Shown: positions 32,001 to 39,452 of the stretch, piece after piece
Numbering within the stretch: position 1 is the first letter of the stretch
Layout of the letters: the number at the start of each line of letters is the position of its first letter
Assembly: GCF_026343125.1 (NCBI RefSeq)
Contig: NZ_JAPEMB010000001.1
Span: 5,151,501-5,215,500, forward strand
Origin: Streptomyces sp. NBC_00094
GTDB lineage: Bacteria > Actinomycetota > Actinomycetes > Streptomycetales > Streptomycetaceae
Direction: 5' to 3'
DNA: 64,000 nucleotides
The notes under the pieces: model-generated
Seen by the model: the letters and a program-made list of their open reading frames with translations, nothing else
Told to the model about the DNA's origin: nothing
Databases searched by the model: none
Position numbers and translations under genes: made by a program

Positions 32001-35000
32001 TCGGCGAGGCCCCGGTTCCCGGTGCCGCCGTCGTGACGAAGATCGAGCAGGCTTCGGCCAGCAGCACCCAGGGCGGTACCACCTGGGAGACGACCGCACA
32101 GACCACGTACGACCAGTACGGCCGTGCGGTGACGGTGAAGGGCCAGGACGGCCAGCCGGTCACCACGACGTACGAACCTGCCGTCGATGCACAGCCGACG
32201 AAGGTGACCGTCACGAACGTCAAGGGCCACGCGACGTCCACGACGTTCGACGGCCTGCGCGGCCTCGCTCTCACCACGACCGATGCCAACAGCCGGACCG
32301 CGACCAGCGAGTACGACGCGCTCGGCCGCCTCACGAAGGGCTGGAGCACGGGCCGGTCGAAGACCCTGAACCCGAACGCGACGTTCACCTACAACCTGTC
32401 CGGCACTGTCCCCTCCACCGTCGTCTCCAAGAAGCTCTACGAGAACGGGACCTGGGGCACCAGCACCGCCTTCTTCGACTCCTTGTTGAGGGAGCGTCAG
32501 ACGCAGTCCGACGCGATCGCCACGACCGGCCGTCTCGTCAGTGACACGTTCTACGACAGCCACGGTCGGGCCTACCTCACCAACGCGCCCTTCCACAACG
32601 CCAGCGCGGTGTCGACGTCGACCATGTTCGTGGTCACGCCGAACCAGGTCCCCCAGGCCGTCGAGACGCAGTACGACGGCCGTGGCCGGGTCACCGCGAG
32701 CATCCAGCTGTCGCTGAACGTGGAGAAGTGGCGGACCAGCACCACCTACGGTGACTACTGGTCCGCGGTCGTTCCGCCGGCCGGCGGCACGGCGACCCTG
32801 AGCGTGTCCGACGCGCGCGGACGCCCGGTCGAGCAGCGGTTGTACAAGGACCGCAACCCGCTCGTCGGCGCGGCGCCGACCCAGTACGAGAAGATCACCC
32901 GTACGTACAACGACGCGGGTCTGCTCGCCTCGCTGACGGACACATCGGGCCGCAACACCTGGGCGTACACCTACGACCTGCGTGGTCGCCAGGTGACGAT
33001 GAAGGACCCCGACAAGGGCGAGAGCACCACCCGCTACGACACCAAGGGTCGCGTCGACCAGGTCACCGACCCGCGGGGCGCGCTGGTGACCGCCTACGAC
33101 GAGCTCGGACGGAAGACCAGCCTGCGTGCCGGTTCGACGTCCGGCGCGCTGCTGGCGGAGTGGACCTACGACACCGCCACCGGCGGCAAGGGCATGCCCC
33201 ACAAGTCCATCCGCCACGACCTCGACAACGGGGGCGCCGCCTACGTCACCGAGACGCTGGGCTACGACACCGCGGGCCGTTCGACCGGCACCAAGGCGAC
33301 GGTGCCGAGCGTGCCGGGTGAGGAGATGCTGGCCGGCACGTACACGGTGGCCGCCACCTCCACGCCGGTGAGCGGTCTGCCGGAGACGAGCACGTACAGC
33401 ACCGGCAACCTCAACGCGACCACCGCCCTGCCCGGCGAGACGGTCACGAACCACTACGGCTCGCAGGACCTGCTCGGCGTCGTCGACGGCACGCTGGACC
33501 ACGCCTACCTGCGCGGGGCCAGCTACACGCCCTTCGGCGAGCTCGCCCAGGCGCAGCTCGGCAACATCGGCAAGCTCGTGACCTCGACCCTCTCCTACGA
33601 GGCGTCGACCCGGCGCCTGCTCGGGAACACGGTCAACCGTGAGGCGACGGGCCCGGCGACACCGTCGAACATCACCTACGGCTACGACCAGGCCGGCAAC
33701 ATCACCACCATCCGGGACGCGCAGACCGACGGCACCGTCGTCGACCAGCAGTGCTTCGGCTACGACTGGGCCCGCCGTCTGGCCGAGGCGTGGACCTCGG
33801 GTGACGCCTGCGCCACCAAGCCCGTCAACGGCACCGGCACCCCGAACCTGGGCACGGTCGACCCGTACTGGACGAGCTGGACGTTCACGGACACCGGGCA
33901 GCGCAAGACGGAGACCCTCCACAAGGCGGGCCCGATCACGGCCAACACCACCCGTACCTACGCCTACCCGACCACGGCCGGCGCGGTCCGGCCGCACGCC
34001 GTCACCTCGGTGACCGCGACCGGCGGAGTGACCGGCACCGACAACTACAGCTACGACGACACCGGCAACCTCCAGAAGAAGACCCCGGCCAACGCCGGCC
34101 CGGTCCAGGACCTGACCTGGACCGAAGAGGGCAAGCTCAAGAGCTCCACGATCTCCGCCAAGACGACGTCGTTCCTGTACGACGCCGAGGGCACCCGGAT
34201 CGTCAAGCGTGAGCCGGCCAACACCACGCTCTACCTGCCCGGCGGCCAGGAACTCGAGCTGATCCGCAAGACCGGGACGACCCCGGCCAGCATCAAGAAC
34301 GGAACCCGCTACTACTCGGTCCCCGGCGGTTCGGCGATCCGTACCAGCAGCGACGCCAAGGTCCGTCTGCTGGTGGCCGACCACCACAACACCAACACGC
34401 TCTCGTTCTCCTCGACCACGCTCACCTTCAACCGCCGCAAGACCCTGCCCTTCGGCGGGCAGCGCGGCGCCGCCCCCGCCTTCTGGCCGGGCACGAAGGG
34501 CTTCGTCGGCGGCGACATCGACGCCACCACCGGGTTCACCCACATCGGAGCCCGCGACTACGACCCCACTCTGGGGCAGTTCATCAGCGTCGACCCGATC
34601 CTGAGCCTGGACTTCCCTCAGTCTCTCAACGGGTACAGCTACGCCAGCAACACGCCCATCACCTCCTCCGACCCCACGGGTCTCGCGGAGATGTGCGGTG
34701 CTTCAGGAGGGGCCTGCTTCCCCGACGACTGGAACAACGACGGCACGGCGAACCTCGACAACGACCGGACCACCAACAACGACAACGACGGCACGAACGG
34801 TGACGGCGATGACGGTGATGACGGTGGCGACGACGGTGGCAACAGCGGTGGCGGTGGCGGCGGCGGCGGTGGCGGCGGTGGCGGCGGCGGTGGCGGTGGC
34901 GGTGGCGGCGGGAACGACTGCGGATGGGCCGGCTTCCTGTGCGATGCCTGGGACTCCACGGGTGACTTCCTCGTCGAGAACCGCGAGATAGTCAGCTTCG

Positions 35001-36025
35001 GTACCGAACTCGTCGCAGGACTCGCCTGTGGCTCCGCAGCCGTCTCCGCCGGCTTCGTCACCGGAGGCGTCGGCTTCGCCGCCGTCGCAGGGTGTGGAGC
35101 GGTGGCCGCGGCTGCCGGAGCGGCGGTCAACAACGCGCTCGACCCGGGCGCGGACCACAGCCTCAGCGGTCAGTTGGCCGGCCAGGGCGAAGCTGCTGTG
35201 TGGGGTGCGGCCACCGGTGTGGCGACGGCGGGCCTCGGTAAGGCGCTCATCGGCTGTCACTCCTTCCTGCCGGGGACGCAGGTACTCCTGGCGGACGGCT
35301 CCACCAAGAGCATCGAGGACGTGGAGCTCGGTGACGTCGTTCTCACGACCGACACCGAGACCGGGAAGAACGAGAAGAAGCCGGTCCTCGAGGTCTTCAC
35401 GACCGAGTACGACAAGCAGTTCACCAACATCGATGTGGCGACCGACTCCGGCACGGCCCGCATCGTCGCCACCAACACGCACCCCTTCTGGGTTCCTGCG
35501 GCGGGCGAATGGCTCGAGGCCGGCGAACTCCGTGCGGGTCAGTGGCTCCGTACCAGTGCCGGCACCCAGGTGCAGATCAAGGCGATCAGCTACTTCACGA
35601 AGCAGCAGCGCACGCATGACCTCACGGTCAAGGACATCCACGCGTACTATGTGCTCGCGGGCGCCACGCCGGTACTCGTTCACAACTGCGGTCCAGGTAC
35701 ACCGTTTGGCGAGCCTTGTACGTGCAGCCTTGATCAGGGATTCTCTCGGTTCGGTATCTCTCCCGAAAGCACTGGCCGCCTCACCGCCAAATCGGCAGAG
35801 GCGGAAGGGAGAGGGTTTGGGCACGGAGTCTCGGTGAGTCCGGCTGATGGTCCGGTGGAGGGCGCGTCGATAGCTACCCGGGCGCAATTGGAGGCGGCAG
35901 GGATGAATCTTGTGTTCACCCCGACGAGGAACATTCCCATGCATCACACCGTGATCCTTCCGAAACCGGTGGACGCGACGGTTCGAAAGTCGTTCAATAC
36001 TGCCTTTGGCCGGGGGACAAGGTGA
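29018..36025 (+). CDS. RHS-repeat polymorphic toxin with HINT pretoxin domain and unrecognised C-terminal toxin
   Basis: The start is uncertain: the ATG at 29018 gives 2335 residues, while ATG 29048 has AGAGG close by. Either leaves a basic N-terminus and a signal peptide ending APSWAVQA. Residues about 250-430 open the RHS shell (GFGWNVPLGVPTVPGGLVPKVELSYNSSS), then many YD/RHS repeats (YDxxGRLT, YDLRGRQVTMKDPDKGE) run to the RHS core end GARDYDPTLGQFISVDPI at about 1850. A tract of over 20 glycines follows, then a hydrophobic helical segment. Residues 2080-2223 are a HINT/intein-like autoprocessing domain, from CHSFLPGTQVLLADGSTKSIEDV to the terminal VLVHN before C2224. The last 112 residues are the toxin tip. 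The tip and the next gene have lower GC than the shell. Function inferred: contact- or secretion-delivered antibacterial toxin. Confidence 0.92.
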   Translation: MPFFRISQRRMAKRARTGLVGALAAGLSVSLLSAPSWAVQAEVKVPGPPAVPKTESVDGTDFFPGGLRQKPRQSPPWQAPPVTWPAPSAREVALRADAAQGVNVGGVPVQLAVPTSRTRKSAAAPGRLEVAVKDRATARKAGIEGLLLSLRPTDAATASGAPLDVEVDYNAIRGAFGAGWASRLRLVTLPACALTTPDKAECRKQTPLATENNTTDGTLSATVTTAAPAAPLKTDGAKASSSSLSSLAVSAMGATVLAATAGAEGADGSFKATSLSPSGSWSAGGNSGGFGWNVPLGVPTVPGGLVPKVELSYNSSSIDGRTASTNNQSSWIGEGWEYSPGYVERSYASCENDKQGGNNTAKTGDMCWKSENATLSLNGSSSTLVWDATKQTWKLEGDDGSRIERIYDTAPNNSGDEDSEYWRVTTLDGTQYWFGKNHLPGWVDGKTETNSVFTVPVYGNHAGEQGNGADYASSAEVQGWRWNLDYVVDPHGNAMALYYTKEQGYYAQNGKFDDSKPYTRGGYLNRIDYGLRAGAVYSTPNPAGRVTFTTGNRCTATDCAFTEANATNWPDTPVDLDCTAGTQCLQGSPSYWSKQRLTSVNTFSLVGTTLQPVDTWAMAQSFPATGDTSTPAMWLDSVQRTGKAGALADITLPKTVFSGELMANRVDAAEGRPALNRKRITAVTNETGGQTLVTYSAKECTSTSLPAAPDTNNKRCYPSWWTPDGYVEPVKDWFHKYLVTRIDENDTTAGSGSPSKVTTYEYANGPHYRRDTGEFTLEKNRTWNGFRGYGTVRTYVGSTNRVKTEKTYYLGMAGDTLADGSPRPGMAINGVTDSEDFAGRVASSATYDKDGTGGKIVAKATYVPWESAATATQAVKGITDPDKPNDPAPTLPAKTAHLSGTVEEEASTLLDSGTWRTLTTTRAYDTTYGLVLSETDDGGGTVEARSACTSYVTPDTVNWLIKYPSEVVTTSQGGCATFGDNVTSRSRSYYDGKQLGEAPVPGAAVVTKIEQASASSTQGGTTWETTAQTTYDQYGRAVTVKGQDGQPVTTTYEPAVDAQPTKVTVTNVKGHATSTTFDGLRGLALTTTDANSRTATSEYDALGRLTKGWSTGRSKTLNPNATFTYNLSGTVPSTVVSKKLYENGTWGTSTAFFDSLLRERQTQSDAIATTGRLVSDTFYDSHGRAYLTNAPFHNASAVSTSTMFVVTPNQVPQAVETQYDGRGRVTASIQLSLNVEKWRTSTTYGDYWSAVVPPAGGTATLSVSDARGRPVEQRLYKDRNPLVGAAPTQYEKITRTYNDAGLLASLTDTSGRNTWAYTYDLRGRQVTMKDPDKGESTTRYDTKGRVDQVTDPRGALVTAYDELGRKTSLRAGSTSGALLAEWTYDTATGGKGMPHKSIRHDLDNGGAAYVTETLGYDTAGRSTGTKATVPSVPGEEMLAGTYTVAATSTPVSGLPETSTYSTGNLNATTALPGETVTNHYGSQDLLGVVDGTLDHAYLRGASYTPFGELAQAQLGNIGKLVTSTLSYEASTRRLLGNTVNREATGPATPSNITYGYDQAGNITTIRDAQTDGTVVDQQCFGYDWARRLAEAWTSGDACATKPVNGTGTPNLGTVDPYWTSWTFTDTGQRKTETLHKAGPITANTTRTYAYPTTAGAVRPHAVTSVTATGGVTGTDNYSYDDTGNLQKKTPANAGPVQDLTWTEEGKLKSSTISAKTTSFLYDAEGTRIVKREPANTTLYLPGGQELELIRKTGTTPASIKNGTRYYSVPGGSAIRTSSDAKVRLLVADHHNTNTLSFSSTTLTFNRRKTLPFGGQRGAAPAFWPGTKGFVGGDIDATTGFTHIGARDYDPTLGQFISVDPILSLDFPQSLNGYSYASNTPITSSDPTGLAEMCGASGGACFPDDWNNDGTANLDNDRTTNNDNDGTNGDGDDGDDGGDDGGNSGGGGGGGGGGGGGGGGGGGGGGNDCGWAGFLCDAWDSTGDFLVENREIVSFGTELVAGLACGSAAVSAGFVTGGVGFAAVAGCGAVAAAAGAAVNNALDPGADHSLSGQLAGQGEAAVWGAATGVATAGLGKALIGCHSFLPGTQVLLADGSTKSIEDVELGDVVLTTDTETGKNEKKPVLEVFTTEYDKQFTNIDVATDSGTARIVATNTHPFWVPAAGEWLEAGELRAGQWLRTSAGTQVQIKAISYFTKQQRTHDLTVKDIHAYYVLAGATPVLVHNCGPGTPFGEPCTCSLDQGFSRFGISPESTGRLTAKSAEAEGRGFGHGVSVSPADGPVEGASIATRAQLEAAGMNLVFTPTRNIPMHHTVILPKPVDATVRKSFNTAFGRGTR
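34846..34914 (+). repeat. Poly-glycine (GGT/GGC) tract in the RHS gene
   Basis: An almost uninterrupted run of GGC/GGT codons gives more than 20 consecutive Gly residues between the RHS core and the HINT domain. It is a flexible linker and a slippage-prone microsatellite. In-frame length changes are likely between strains. Confidence 0.9.
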
Positions 36026-36417
36026 CTTCGGACGAGGATCTGAGTCAGAGGCGGATGCATGTCCTCCTCATCTTCGGCTGGCTCGACGGGCCGACGGAGG
36101 GAATCTTTCGATACGTGGACGGCGACGAGTGTTGGCATTTCAAACTCTTCGCAGAACGGCGGGAGAGTTCTCACTCTGATGACAGGCTGTTCGAGCTCTG
36201 GCCAATTCTGGGATCGGATGCCTCAGTGCTCTGTGCAGAATTTGGGGGGAGTGGTGACGTCCCGCACGTTTGGCCGGTGTCCGGTGGGCTTGGATCGGTG
36301 GAAGCGCGCGGAATCGTCGAGCGCATCCTGTCAGGCGACCCGAGGCCGCCACAGACGGTGATCCAGACTCAGGATTTCTCTACGGTGCTCGAATGCTGGG
36401 ACGTCGTGTCCGACTGA
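36022..36417 (+). CDS. Candidate immunity protein for the RHS toxin
   Basis: The GTG at 36022 overlaps the toxin stop as GTGA, giving a 131-residue soluble protein (SDEDLSQRRMHVLLIFGWLDGPTEG and onward). It is acidic, Trp-rich and has no signal peptide, as expected for a cytoplasmic immunity protein that meets the toxin after entry. The region counts 57% GC over 36181-36240, well below neighbouring genes, which fits a recently exchanged toxin-immunity cassette. I do not recognise a named immunity family. Translational coupling to the toxin and the matching base composition are the evidence. It is followed by a hairpin terminator. Confidence 0.8.
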   Translation: MTSDEDLSQRRMHVLLIFGWLDGPTEGIFRYVDGDECWHFKLFAERRESSHSDDRLFELWPILGSDASVLCAEFGGSGDVPHVWPVSGGLGSVEARGIVERILSGDPRPPQTVIQTQDFSTVLECWDVVSD

Positions 36418-36440
36418 TCCTTTCCCCCGAGTAGTAAGGA

Positions 36441-36468
36441 GTTCCACCGGTTTCCCGTCCGGTGGAAC
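36441..36468 (+). terminator. Terminator after the immunity gene
   Basis: GTTCCACCGG (36441-36450) pairs perfectly with CCGGTGGAAC (36459-36468) around an 8-nt loop, 23 bp after the stop. Confidence 0.8.
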
Positions 36469-36491
36469 CAGGGTCATGTGTCGGACCTTCC

Positions 36492-36521
36492 GGGGCCGGC
36501 GGGAGAGATCCCGTCGGCCCC
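36492..36521 (-). terminator. Terminator after the M14 carboxypeptidase gene
   Basis: GGGGCCGGCGGGA (36492-36504) pairs with TCCCGTCGGCCCC (36509-36521), a 13-bp stem with one G-T pair and a GAGA tetraloop, 17 bp beyond the minus-strand stop codon. Confidence 0.75.
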
Positions 36522-36538
36522 ATCCGTCGTTTGCGGGG

Positions 36539-37927
36539 TCAGGCCGTGCAGTACTGGGACTGCTTGCCGATCGAGCGGTACATGCAGTCCGCGTTCTCCA
36601 GGAGCTGGAGGACGGCGTCGCGGTTGCGGCTCGTCTCGCGTTCGATGACCTCGTCGGGCGGGTAGAAGCCGCCGCCGCCGGACGATGCCGGGTACATCTC
36701 GAAGGTGTACCCGAAGATCCGGTGCACGCCCCACAGGTAGTCGTCGATCGAGCCGTCCGTGATGTAGAGGTCGCTGGACTGCTCGGGGGTGTAGCCGTTG
36801 CTCGCGGCCATCTTCCCGCCGACGGTCGCGAAGGCGTCGCGGTCGTCCTGGGTCATGCCGGGGGCGGTGTTCGCGGTGGTCCAGCCGAAGGGCCAGAGGA
36901 CCAGCTCGCTGTAGGTGTGGAAGTCGATGGCCGCGGTGATCTGCTGCTTGCCGCCGACGATCCGCGAGCGGACGAAGTCGGCGACGACCTTCACCTCGGG
37001 GGCGGACTCGGGGGCCGTGCCGCGGTACGTCTCGGAGCTCTTGGTACCGGAAGAGCCGCCGCAGCAGCCCCACTTGTAGTTCCAGTTCCGGTTCATGTCC
37101 GTACCGATGTACGAGGAGCCGGAGTTGGGCTGCCGGTTCTTGCGCCAGCTGCGGTACGAGCCGGAGGCGATGTCGTACTCGCCGCCGTCCGGGTTGAGGT
37201 CCGGGATGATCCAGATCTCGCGCCCGTTCACGGCGTTGGTCACGCGGGAGTCCGTGCCGTATCCGGCACCGAGCTCGCGCAGCAGGTAGAGCGCCATCTC
37301 GACCGTGAGGTGTTCACGGGCGTGCTGGTGGTGGGTGAAGAGGACCTCGGGCTCGTTCTCGTCGGTGGCGACGTTGTCGCTGATCTTGATCGCGACGATG
37401 TCCCGGCCCTGGTAGGTCTTGCCGATGACCTGCTTGCGCATGATCGACGGGTAGGCGGCGAGCCGCTGGTCGATCTCCGCGTTCATCTCCGCGTAGTTGT
37501 GGTACTTCGCGTCGGCGGAGGGGAAGTCGAGCGGGCCGGCGGCCAGGCCCTCGTCCGCGTCGTGTGTGTGGCCCTCGGCGGTCTCCGCGGTGCTGCGGTT
37601 CGGCGGCCCGGGGAGGGCCACCGGCTTGTAGCCGAGCGCCTTGAGGCGCGCGAGCTGCTCGGTGTTGGCGCTGACGACGACCGAGCGGGCATCGACCTCG
37701 TCGATCGAGACGCCGGTGGCGGTCAGTGCGGTGCGGGCCGCCTGGGTGGACGGTCCGGCGATCTCGTACTGCCGGATCACCTCCTCGGCGCCGGAGGCGA
37801 TGCGGGCGGCGGTCGGCGCCGGGTCGGCCCCGGCGGGTGAGGAGAGTGCGGAGAGGGGCGCCGCGAGGGCGAGCGCCACGAGGGCCGCGAGGGTGGCGGA
37901 CCTTCTGCCGCGGGTGGGACGTCGCAT
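36539..37927 (-). CDS. Secreted M14-family zinc carboxypeptidase
   Basis: The ATG at 37927 follows AGGAGAC and gives 462 residues. A signal peptide ([20 protein letters not shown] and onward, to SPAGADP) is followed by a pro-region (to about 120) and the M14 catalytic domain. Zinc ligands lie in [21 protein letters not shown] (HxxE) and [15 protein letters not shown] (His). The substrate-binding Asn-Arg is in [12 protein letters not shown] and the catalytic Glu in [10 protein letters not shown] disulfide is likely between nearby cysteines ([23 protein letters not shown]). It trims C-terminal residues from peptides outside the cell. It is divergent from the protein kinase gene. Confidence 0.95.
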   Translation of the reverse strand: MRRPTRGRRSATLAALVALALAAPLSALSSPAGADPAPTAARIASGAEEVIRQYEIAGPSTQAARTALTATGVSIDEVDARSVVVSANTEQLARLKALGYKPVALPGPPNRSTAETAEGHTHDADEGLAAGPLDFPSADAKYHNYAEMNAEIDQRLAAYPSIMRKQVIGKTYQGRDIVAIKISDNVATDENEPEVLFTHHQHAREHLTVEMALYLLRELGAGYGTDSRVTNAVNGREIWIIPDLNPDGGEYDIASGSYRSWRKNRQPNSGSSYIGTDMNRNWNYKWGCCGGSSGTKSSETYRGTAPESAPEVKVVADFVRSRIVGGKQQITAAIDFHTYSELVLWPFGWTTANTAPGMTQDDRDAFATVGGKMAASNGYTPEQSSDLYITDGSIDDYLWGVHRIFGYTFEMYPASSGGGGFYPPDEVIERETSRNRDAVLQLLENADCMYRSIGKQSQYCTA

Positions 37928-38017
37928 GGTGTCTCCTGGGTGGGGAGTGTGGGGGAGTGCGACAAACTCGTGCGGGTGTCCGGCCACATGGTGAAGCCAT
38001 GTCATGGACCGGTCAAG

Positions 38018-39364
38018 ATGGTGAGTTCGGCCATACTGTCCCGCGTGGGGACCCTCATCGGCAGATACGTCATCGAGCACAAGCTAGGCGAAGGCGGCAT
38101 GGGAACCGTCTACCTGGCCCGATCCCGCGGCGGGCGTGCCGTCGCCGTCAAAGTCGCGCGGCCGGAACTCGCCTCCGACCCGTCCTTCCGCGCGCGCTTC
38201 CGCGCCGAGGTCGAGGCAGCCCGACAGGTCGGCGGCTTCCATACCGCCCAGGTCGTGGACGCCGACCCCGATGCCGAGGCGCCGTGGCTCGCCACCGCCT
38301 ACATCCCGGGCCCGACCCTCGCGGGACTCCTCACCGCCGAGGGCCCGATGGGCGAGGAGCGGCTGCGGACGCTCGGGGCCGCGCTGGCGGAGGCCCTGGA
38401 GGCCATCCACGCCTGCGGGCTCGTCCACCGGGACCTCAAGCCCGGCAACATCGTCATGGCCCCCGATGGCCCGCGGGTGCTGGACTTCGGGATCGCCCGC
38501 GCCCTGGAGTCGACCCGGCTCACCGCCACCGGTTCCGCCTTCGGCACCCCCGGCTACCTCGCCCCCGAGCAGGCGCTCGGCGAGGAGGTGACGGGCGCCG
38601 CGGACGTCTTCGCGCTCGGCGCCGTGCTCGTCGCCGCGGCCGGCGGGCGGCCCTTCGGCGAGGGCACGCCGATGGGGCTGATGTACCGGTCGGTGCACGA
38701 GGCCCCGGACCTCGGCACCGTACCGGAGGGGCTGCGGGGGCTGGTGGGGCGTTGCCTCGCCAAGGACCCGGCCGAACGGCCTACGCCGGACGAGGTTCTG
38801 GATGCGTTGGGGTCGGGGTCGGGAGTGGCGTTGGGCTCGGGGTCGGGGTCGGGGTCGGGTTCCGGCTCGGGGGTGGTGTCCGTGCAGGCCGGGGAGGCCG
38901 TGTCCGCGGCGGTTCCTGCGCCCCCCGTGACGCCCGCCGACGCGGTGCCGGAGCCCGTGGACGCGGTGCCGGCGCCCGTCCATGCGCTGCCGACGCAGAC
39001 GGCCGGCGTCCAGGACGCCGTCCCCGCCCCCGTACCGCACCCCGCCACCCTCTTCGTACCCCCGCGGCCCTCCGTGCCGCCGCTGCCCGCGCCGGACTTC
39101 GTCGCCGCCGACCGGAGCTCCGGGATCGTCGTCGACGCGAGCGGGGTGTCCTTGCACTTCCTCGACGAGGAGGCCGACTTCGTCTGGGCCGAGATCGGGG
39201 CCGTGCGGTACGAGCGCGTCCGGCGCGGCCGGGTGTTGCGCGTCGCCGTCACCCTCCACGACGGGGCGGTCTACGACTGCGAGGTCGACGGCCGCCGCGC
39301 CGCCCGGGTCGACGAGTGGATCCTCCGGCTCGACCCGGTGCTCGCCCGGTACCTGCCCGCGTGA
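38018..39364 (+). CDS. Soluble serine/threonine protein kinase with Pro/Gly-Ser linker and C-terminal unknown domain
   Basis: The ATG at 38018 (or GTG at 38045, since no ribosome site decides) gives 448 residues. The kinase domain fills about residues 14-265: GEGGMG glycine loop, AVAVKVA lysine, HRDLKPGN with the catalytic Asp at about 139, DFGIA, and [28 protein letters not shown]. Then comes a Gly-Ser repeat ([11 protein letters not shown]) and a Pro/Val/Ala-rich linker, and a compact beta-rich C-terminal domain of about 90 residues ([35 protein letters not shown]...). Unlike most PknA/B-type kinases it has no membrane segment and no PASTA or NHL repeats. Targets are unknown. It is divergent from the M14 gene. 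Confidence 0.9.
   Translation: MVSSAILSRVGTLIGRYVIEHKLGEGGMGTVYLARSRGGRAVAVKVARPELASDPSFRARFRAEVEAARQVGGFHTAQVVDADPDAEAPWLATAYIPGPTLAGLLTAEGPMGEERLRTLGAALAEALEAIHACGLVHRDLKPGNIVMAPDGPRVLDFGIARALESTRLTATGSAFGTPGYLAPEQALGEEVTGAADVFALGAVLVAAAGGRPFGEGTPMGLMYRSVHEAPDLGTVPEGLRGLVGRCLAKDPAERPTPDEVLDALGSGSGVALGSGSGSGSGSGSGVVSVQAGEAVSAAVPAPPVTPADAVPEPVDAVPAPVHALPTQTAGVQDAVPAPVPHPATLFVPPRPSVPPLPAPDFVAADRSSGIVVDASGVSLHFLDEEADFVWAEIGAVRYERVRRGRVLRVAVTLHDGAVYDCEVDGRRAARVDEWILRLDPVLARYLPA
38811..38882 (+). repeat. GGGTCG/GGCTCG repeats coding for a Gly-Ser linker
   Basis: A run of 6-bp units of the type GGGTCG, GGCTCG and GGTTCC encodes GSGSG between the kinase domain and the Pro-rich linker. Its length is a whole number of codons. 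Confidence 0.85.
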
Positions 39365-39452
39365 GGACACGGCGCCGTGCCGTCTCCTCACGCGCACGTC
39401 GGCGCCGCGCCGCCGGGGGAGCGGCGACGCGGCGCGGTCGACTCGCCTGCCG

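Noticed and set aside
28904-34543. Very long open frame (about 1880 codons) on the minus strand opposite the RHS gene
   Set aside because: It is an Arg/Gly/Val-rich mirror of a high-GC coding strand with no domain, while the plus strand shows clear RHS repeats, a signal peptide and a HINT domain. The same applies to the long plus-strand frame opposite the FG-GAP gene (25156-28887).
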